Shown in pieces: positions 58,240 to 64,000 of a stretch of DNA of 64,000 bases (the first letter of the stretch is position 1; each line of letters opens with the position of its first letter). The DNA is from Voacanga thouarsii (taxonomy: Eukaryota; Streptophyta; Magnoliopsida; Gentianales; Apocynaceae). Below the pieces are notes generated by a model, which saw only the letters and a program-made list of their open reading frames with translations, made no database searches and had not been told where the DNA came from. Location of the stretch: contig JANUWF010001224.1 of assembly GCA_026120185.1 (NCBI GenBank), forward strand, positions 1,488,001 through 1,552,000, read 5' to 3'. A program made the position numbers and the translations under genes.

Positions 58240-59385
58240 TAAAGTGTGGCATTTTGATCGTTATATTGTCATGGTGCACAAAGTGTGGTGCCATAGCTAC
58301 ATTTTTTGAGTGGTTGTATTTATTGTGCACATGTATGTTTGGGAGGTAAAATACCACTCTTCATTTGTGAAATTTATTTGAGGCTTACCAGCACTTTCTT
58401 TTATAAAACTTTCACAACTTGCATACATGAATTGTTTTACCTGAAACACTCAAAACACACACAGGCTTACTTTGATTTATGTCTCACCACCTTTTATACC
58501 ATGTTTTCAAGTCGATCCTGCTATGAAGGTTATTAGCTAGAGAATTGCCTATGTTTTGAAGACTCATTTTTATTCTTCCTATGTATTTCTTTTGAGAGAC
58601 AGTAGCAGACATTTATTTTTGAGCTTGTTCATATATTGCTTGGGTTGTAATAAGTTTTAATTTTAAATTATTTCTTTTGTTTATTTTGTATGTCCTAATT
58701 ATAAAGACCCCTTGTCCTGTGGATGGGGCGATATCCCCAGCACTAATAGGGGCATAGGTAGTGATGTGTTACAAGCATGCACAAAGTATGGCTTCTTGAC
58801 CATTCTCTTGTCATGATGCACAAAGTGTGGCATCCTGACCGTTATCTTGACATGGTGCACAAAGTGTGGCACCTTGTCTATTCATGATGCATGACTTCAT
58901 AGTCAACTTTATTAGAGTGGTTATTTCTTTTCGAGTTGAGCATTTTTACTTTACAAATGCTGATAAAACACTACTCAGTGCTCAAAGATAAATTTCTGGG
59001 CTTGCAGACTTTTTATTATGACTTGTTCAAAACTTGCATACATGAACTGTTTTTCCTGAAATACCATGAGTACACACTGGACTTACTGGAAAATATTTCT
59101 CACACCTTTTATATCAAGTCTTCAGGTCGATCCTGCTTGGAAGGTCGATTTACTTATGCTGCCATGAGCTTAGAAGATTTATCCTGATGTATTTATTTGT
59201 TAGAGATTTTAGTTACCATCTGTTTGTTTCAAGACTTGTAAAAGTATTATTTTGGGATTGTAATAAGTCCATTAGCAAGTTATTTCCTTCTATGTTTTTT
59301 ATTACGTAGTTATAAAGACCCATTGTCCTAAGGACGGGGCGATATCCCCGCCCTTTTTGGGGTACGTAGGTTACGGGGTGTTACA
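58240..59385 (+). repeat. 600-bp tandem duplication in gypsy LTR 3' end
   Basis: Two roughly 550-600-bp copies (58240-58765 and 58770-59385) share TGCACAAAGTGTGG units, ACTTGCATACATGAA, GGTCGATCCTGCT, ATTATAAAGACCC-type and GGGGCGATATCCCC near their ends. The end of the first copy (GTAGTGATGTGTTACA, 58757) shows an internal LTR-end-like sequence. The GTGCACAAAGTGTGG motif is also found, inverted, in the solo LTR at 35.5 kb. Confidence 0.75.
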
Positions 59386-59387
59386 AG

Positions 59388-59404
59388 TGGTATCAAAGAC
59401 TTGG
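59388..59404 (+). other. gypsy primer binding site (initiator Met tRNA type)
   Basis: TGGTATCAAAGACTTGG, three bases after the LTR end. The standard form TGGTATCAGAGC... is complementary to the initiator methionine tRNA in chromoviruses. Confidence 0.85.
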
Positions 59405-59534
59405 TTTAGGAAGCTATTGGCAATATTTGGATTTATTACATTAAGCTTTATAATCTCTAGTACTAATCTATGAGTTCTGTTTGTAGGATGGTTAGGCGAT
59501 TCATGCGGGTTTTTTTACCCGAGATTGGCCTTTT

Positions 59535-60120
59535 ATGTATGGTAGAACACCTGCTCTAGTTCCTGTAGTGGACCTATCCTCTTCAGGCACGGAACCCAAA
59601 CCTGGGTCAGATTGGTTTGAGTTAGAAAGTAATGACATTGAGATTGAGGTTTCCAACCCTATTGTGCCTAATGATGGTAGGGAAGAGAATATGGAGGTTG
59701 AGGTTGCTATTACCCGAATAGGATGGAGGTGTTGAGGATGTACAGGTGGTGGAACCTCCCATACCAATAGTTGATTTAGTCTCAGATAGTGAGCTGAGAT
59801 TGAGGAAGAAGCTCCTAATCTTGACTTAGGTGGTGGGGGAGAAGAGGAGATGAGGGATACTGATTATTGAGGGAGGTGAGGAACTGAGTGACGCTAATGA
59901 TGAGAGAGGATAATAGATGGATGATTCTAATAGGGAAATAGAAGGGTGGATGGAAGAGTTTGATGAGGAGAAGGAGGAGGCAATTGATATTCGTTGTGCC
60001 TCCTCGGACTCCACGAATAGGAGAATTTTATATTACCCTTTTTAGCTTTGACTTTGAGGAGTCTGGTGGTGAGGGACCCAGTCAGAATGATAGATTTACC
60101 TAGGTATGAGAGCACTTAGG
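59535..60120 (+). pseudogene. gypsy 5' leader ORF relic (acidic, Ser/Asp/Glu-rich)
   Basis: From MYGRTPALVPVVDLSSSGTE it continues as an acidic stretch (SDWFELESNDIEIEVS and EEEMRDTD-type segments) until stops accumulate. Similar acidic leaders precede gag in some chromovirus relatives. Function unknown; not needed for the call of the element. Confidence 0.4.
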
Positions 60121-61479
60121 GTGTCAGTCTTAGGGGCGATGGACAAGGGAGAAGGGAAGGTGGAGGAGGGTCCTAGGAAGAGTAGAACTAATAGTTGTAC
60201 ACTTAGGTCTGGATTGGGAATAGAGTGCAAGAAGAGAAGAGAATGATGGTTCAAAGAATCTATTCTAACTACTTGAGTGACGACTGAAGCAGCGAGAAGA
60301 CTTAGTAGATTTGTGATGCAATTTGTTGATTAGAGAATCGGTTTATTGAGTTCATGGCCTTATTTACTTTCTTGTCTATAAGTATCAGATTCCTATAGAG
60401 GTGTCAGCTATGATATCTAGTTTTTTTGTGTTAAAGTATGATTTATTTTGAATAAAGATTTTGAGTATTTCATTTCTTTCAAAAAGAAAAAAAAATGTAA
60501 TACTCTCATATGTTCAATAAGTAAGCAAAAGTTATATATGTTATCTTTGCATTATATGTTTGCATTCATACGTATCCATTTGTCAACCTATAATTATGGC
60601 AATGATGATCAAAGATGTCACCTAGACGTAAAATTGTAGTAATAGGTAGAACTAGTCATGTCAAGAAACCTTCAACACCTGAAGACGAGCTAGCAGAGCA
60701 CTCACAACTAGATGTGAGAAAAGAGCACGGTGAAGAGCAAAAGACAGAACCTAAGGGATCTTCTAAGGTGACAGTTGGACAGGCCCGATTAAGACCCTAC
60801 TGCTGAATTCAGTCAGCTGAGAAAATGTAGTTATTGGAAGAAATAAGTTAAGGCTATAGGTGATGATCAAGTTGGTTGAGCAGTGAGGACATGAGATCGG
60901 ATGCAGTCGTGGTGCCATGTTAATTCTTTATTTCTCCTGAAAGAATATGCCATTCGATTTTTGTTCTGCATAGCCTATGTATATTGTGTAGTGTGCTATT
61001 CATTGGAGTAGTGTTAAGCTAGACCATAAGAGTCGAATCTGTCAACTGTGAATAGTTATAGATTTTCTTATTAATCGTTTAAGCATTCCTCATCATGCAA
61101 GGAAGTAGGGAACTATAGGATTGATTTGCGAGATGAAATTTTAGCTGGAGAAGTAAAATTTATTGGGAATCTGACATGTTTTCTTTTAAGGATTATGGTA
61201 GCATATTGACAAGGATTGATTGTCGAAGTAAGGAGTTAAGTTGGTTATAGAGATAGAATAATTCATTTTTGGGGATTAGATGGGTATGATTAAATTTTAG
61301 ACGCAGTAAGGTGAAGGAAGTATAGAGCTTAATACTAAGAGCGAAGGTTTATAAACCATTGTTGAAGGAATACTAAAGATATCTAGCCTGGTGTTGTAGC
61401 CTGTGAGACCCAGTAGTAATGGTATAAGAAAAGGTTAGAATTTTAAAGCTATGTATAGACTAGAGAATATTGGATACTT
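60121..61479 (+). other. degenerate gypsy internal region
   Basis: Gag/protease should lie here. Only a short open frame (60615-60806, basic/Ser-rich, starting MSPRRKIVVIGRTSH) is seen; I recognise no gag or zinc-knuckle motif in it. The rest is AT-rich, without features I can support. Confidence 0.35.
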
Positions 61480-61870
61480 TGGTCATTAAAGATATATATG
61501 GTTACTCCTAAGTTAGACTTGAGATAAGGATATTATCAAGTGTGAATTTGAGAATAAAATATATTTGAGGTTGCGACTAACATTGGGAATAGGTACTAAG
61601 GATAGGTGGTGATGTCATACTGATTGACAAAGGCTCTAATGCTTATGGAGTAGATGCATAGGATTTCAATCCTTCTTTGATAATTTTATGGTGACTTTTC
61701 AGATAACACTTGATGTATTTGAAGTGCCCTTAAGGACATGAGATAATCGAAATTGGTGTTAGAAAGTGCATATGGTGTAAATTTCTGTTAAGTTTGGTAA
61801 GTGAAATTTTAGTTGAGCATAGTTCTATTTTTGGAATGAGTTGTAATCAGGGGTGATTTTAAGATTGCCC
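61480..61870 (+). pseudogene. gypsy reverse transcriptase scraps, array unit 2
   Basis: Fragments of the reverse transcriptase in several frames: LDLR(stop)GYYQV near 61520, VVMSY near 61607 (VVMPF in unit 1), and a shifted MHRISI near 61650. Collinear with 50090-50360 but with many stops and indels. Far more decayed than unit 1. Confidence 0.6.
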
Positions 61871-61919
61871 TAGCCCAAGTAGAGGTTGCATGGGATGTCA
61901 TTGAGTATTGTATCTAAGT

Positions 61920-62580
61920 GGGATCCTAGGTTCGCTACAAGATTTTAGTCTAAGTTCCTAGAGATAATGGGATCAACTTGGAAGTTCTGTACTGTAGCAT
62001 ATCCTCCAAAATTGATAGCCAGTCGGAGAGACTTATTCAGATACTGAAGGTCATGTTTAGGGCCTGTATGTTGGGCTTTGTTGATAAATGGATGGAACAC
62101 GTGCCGTATGAAAGTAGGCCTGCAACAGCAATTACCGATCTTCTATTTGGATGGCCCTATACGAAGCGATGTAAAGCCAGACGTGTCAAGTACAATTATA
62201 GTAGGGATAAACAGAATATAGGCAGATTATCAAATCCTGTGAAGTTCATGTTCAAGAAAAGGCGGATAAGGTAAAAGTAACAAGAGAAAGACTGAAGATG
62301 ACTCGGAGTCAACAAAAAGCTATATGAATGATAGGAAGAGAATGATGGAACTGTCGTCTTTAGATTGGACTTACCAGGAATTTTATGGAGATTATGAGAT
62401 GTGTTTAATATATTTTAGCTAAAGATGTATGATCTTGATTCGAAATATGTTTTAACGAGGTAACCTAATTTGAGTTACATAGAGAAACTGATTAAGATTC
62501 TAAATTGAAGCATCAAGACTCTTCGAAATAAGCAGATACCAAAGGTGAATGTGTTATGGGAGTATCACGATATACAAGAA
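61920..62580 (+). pseudogene. gypsy integrase C-terminal part and chromodomain-like tail (displaced)
   Basis: Opens with integrase fragment SQSERLIQILKVMFRACMLG and then VDKWMEHVPYESRPATAITD, LDLPGILWRL, LSYIEKLIKILN and IKTLRNKQIPKVNVLWEYHD. In unit 1 these follow the integrase core; here they come before it (62639). Several stops are present. Confidence 0.75.
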
Positions 62581-62584
62581 GCTA

Positions 62585-62905
62585 GTTCGATTATTGCAAC
62601 CATAGCCAATACTAAAATGGAAATGGGAGGACGTAGCGATGGAATTTGTCACCAACTTGGCCATGTCAAAGACCCAAAAGGATGCCATTTGGGTAATGGT
62701 TAATCGACTAACAAAGGTAGTGCATTTTATCCTTGTAAATGTAAGGGACTTTATGAAAATGTTAGTTCAGACATATGTACGAGAAATAGTAAAGTTGCAT
62801 GAAGTATCCTCAAGCATCGCCTCTGATCGAGACCCGAGGTCAACATCATAGCCTGGGGCAAAGTTCCAATAACAATGGGTTTTGATTTGAAGTTCAACAT
62901 GCCGG
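62585..62905 (+). pseudogene. gypsy integrase core piece, out of order
   Basis: MEFVTNLAMSKTQKDAIWVM, NRLTKVVHFILVNVRDFMKM and VQTYVREIVKLHEVSSSIAS with ASDRDPRSTS match unit 1 at 51539-51760. The catalytic Asp of ASDRDPR is kept; the downstream QTDGQSE is not here but at 62010. It then joins chromodomain-tail sequence (KMPREKRKNG, near 62910). Confidence 0.8.
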
Positions 62906-63002
62906 CGTATAAGATGCCACGTGAGAAGCGAAAAAATGGATGAAACAGAAATATCCTGACTTGAGAGAAAGGTACGCCTGAATTTTGAGATGAAATTCTT
63001 CT

Positions 63003-63015
63003 AAGGAGGGGAGGA
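63003..63015 (+). other. gypsy polypurine tract (unit 2)
   Basis: AAGGAGGGGAGGA directly before TGTGAAACC, as in unit 1. Confidence 0.9.
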
Positions 63016-64000
63016 TGTGAAACCTCACCTAAAACCTACTCTAGAGTAAGGGGGATGGGATGCATATCATATCATCATGCATATAATATATCTTTTGAAT
63101 GACTTTGTGTGCCTTAGAATTGTGATTTATAGGTTATATGATTTATCTGTGCTTGTTGAGTAGAAAGGGTAATTTTACTTGAGGTCAAATTAGGAAGATA
63201 GCTTGAGGTTTGGATAAGAAGAATATTGGTTGAGGAAATACGAACAAAAATTAAAGTGGCTAAGTGGTTAGAGCTTTGTGATTTAATCACTAAGGTCTTG
63301 AGTTTAAATCCCATCACTTAAGTTTTATTCATATTTATCTTAGCCATGTTTGAATTTTCATCTTCCTTACATTCCTTAAAGATAGGAATATTGTCGTAAG
63401 GAAGACACAATGCTAATGTCTTGACCATGTGGTCATGTCCTGAAAAGAATTCTAGAATAATTCTTGTCTCCATTAATTTTGCTAGGCTTGTCCTGACATA
63501 TTTGAAATTTAAATTACTCTTGATTCTTTAATTCATTTTTAATTATAAAAATTCTGAGATAATTCTCTAGTTTGGAATTTTGAAAACCCCAGCTCTTATG
63601 GGATAGGAGTGGCCGAAAATGAGGAGGGATAATAGGTAGAGGTTGCAAGAAAAACACTATAGCTATTTCTTCAAGAACATCATCTTCCTCTTGTTCTTAT
63701 CTTGGTTAAAAATCTAGAAAATTTACCAGATTTCCTTCAAGGCTGATTTCAAAAATTGCAGTAGGCTTTCCTACCCAATTCTTTCAAGAAAACCAACCAT
63801 CTTGTGTGAGGATGAAGGCTGGAATTCCTTGAATTTTCGTACCTTTACAAACAATGCCAAACCAGAATTTTTTTCCAGCAAACTAGCAAAATTACACATG
63901 AACTTGAAGCCATTTGTTAGAACATATGAACAGCTGGAACTTTATCTATTTTTCTTCAAAATGATGGCTGGAAAACCACCATTAATGGACCTTCAAACAC
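63016..64000 (+). mobile_element. gypsy 3' LTR of unit 2 (runs off the window)
   Basis: Starts TGTGAAACCTC. Collinear with 52634-53047 and then 54886-55475, without the solo LTR insertion: GGGATGGGATGCATATCAT, the tRNA-like module at 63254, GTCTTGACCATGTGGTC at 63418, and GGCTGGAAAACCAC at 63965. Unit 1 and unit 2 LTRs differ by many substitutions, so the array is old. Confidence 0.9.
63254..63318 (+). other. tRNA-like A/B-box module in LTR (second copy)
   Basis: AGTGGCTAAGTGGTTAGAGC and TCTTGAGTTTAAATCCC, the equivalent of 52881-52948. Retention of both boxes in two diverged LTR copies shows it was present in the parent element. Confidence 0.55.

Larger units (their letters stand above)
52634..59385 (+). 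mobile_element. gypsy LTR shared by two array units (about 4.9 kb without insertion)
   Basis: Bounded by a polypurine tract on the left and a primer binding site on the right, so one LTR serves as 3' LTR of unit 1 and 5' LTR of unit 2. Starts TGTGAAACCCC and ends GGGGTGTTACA. Removing the nested solo LTR and one TSD copy leaves about 4914 bp. Contents: tRNA-like module (52881), (CT)n (54477) and other low-complexity sequence, a CACACACA run at 56397, AT-rich stretch 57000-57480, duplicated 600-bp segment at 58240-59385 with TGCACAAAGTGTGG units. Compare 63016 onward for the third LTR. Confidence 0.85.

Noticed and set aside
59501..60115. Minus-strand Ser-rich frames
   Set aside because: They are the antisense of the acidic gypsy leader region, with composition set by GAG/GAT codons on the plus strand.
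1..64000. CRISPR array, bacterial operons, phage or plasmid functions
   Set aside because: No equal-length repeats with unique spacers, no ribosome binding site/operon layout; the sequence is plant nuclear DNA.

Overview
This is AT-rich nuclear DNA of a flowering plant, most likely a eudicot. Evidence for this: plant-specific retrotransposon lineages (Athila/Tat-type and chromovirus-type Ty3/gypsy, Ty1/copia), CACTA and hAT DNA transposons, decayed plant gene families (BAHD acyltransferase, LRK10-like receptor kinase ectodomain) and plant microsatellites. I found no intact protein-coding gene. The window is a nested, heavily mutated transposon graveyard with three gene relics in its first quarter. 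Species cannot be told from the sequence.

Layout. 1-2.3 kb: 3' end of a CACTA element (transposase exons, subterminal repeats, degenerate terminus). 2.7-3.8 kb: LTR fragment. 4.1-5.85 kb: microsatellites and a large foldback element. 5.9-9.8 kb: two small exon-like pieces of a mitochondrial complex I subunit, 3.7 kb apart. 10.4-11.7 kb: BAHD acyltransferase pseudogene (minus). 12.36-13.58 kb: non-autonomous hAT element with a perfect 8-bp target duplication. 14.9-15.3 kb: LRK10-like/WAK ectodomain relic, cut by a copia element (15.3-18.9 kb, minus) that is itself cut at its 5' side by a CACTA terminus. 19.4-34.9 kb: layered Athila-like elements in both orientations, with a 513-bp hAT-like MITE. 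34.95-38.27 kb: solo LTR of a gypsy element (TSD GTTGT). 39-42.6 kb: a second CACTA element with a solo LTR (TSD GAAAC) inside its subterminal repeats. 43.6-50 kb: rearranged Athila-like LTRs and a third Athila-like element. 50-64 kb: a chromovirus-like gypsy tandem array, ordered pol - LTR - internal - LTR. The shared LTR is about 4.9 kb once a nested 1.83-kb solo LTR (TSD ATGTC) is removed.

How the parts relate. Nothing here looks like a functional pathway; the relationships are insertional. Four insertions can be placed confidently by target duplications (the hAT element and three solo LTRs), and one is also confirmed by an empty site in a paralogous LTR copy within the window. The most unusual points are: the tandem gypsy array with a shared LTR; tRNA-like A/B-box modules near the start of the LTRs of two related gypsy families; a shuffled integrase order in the second array unit; and recurrent GC-rich paired motifs in otherwise AT-rich LTRs.
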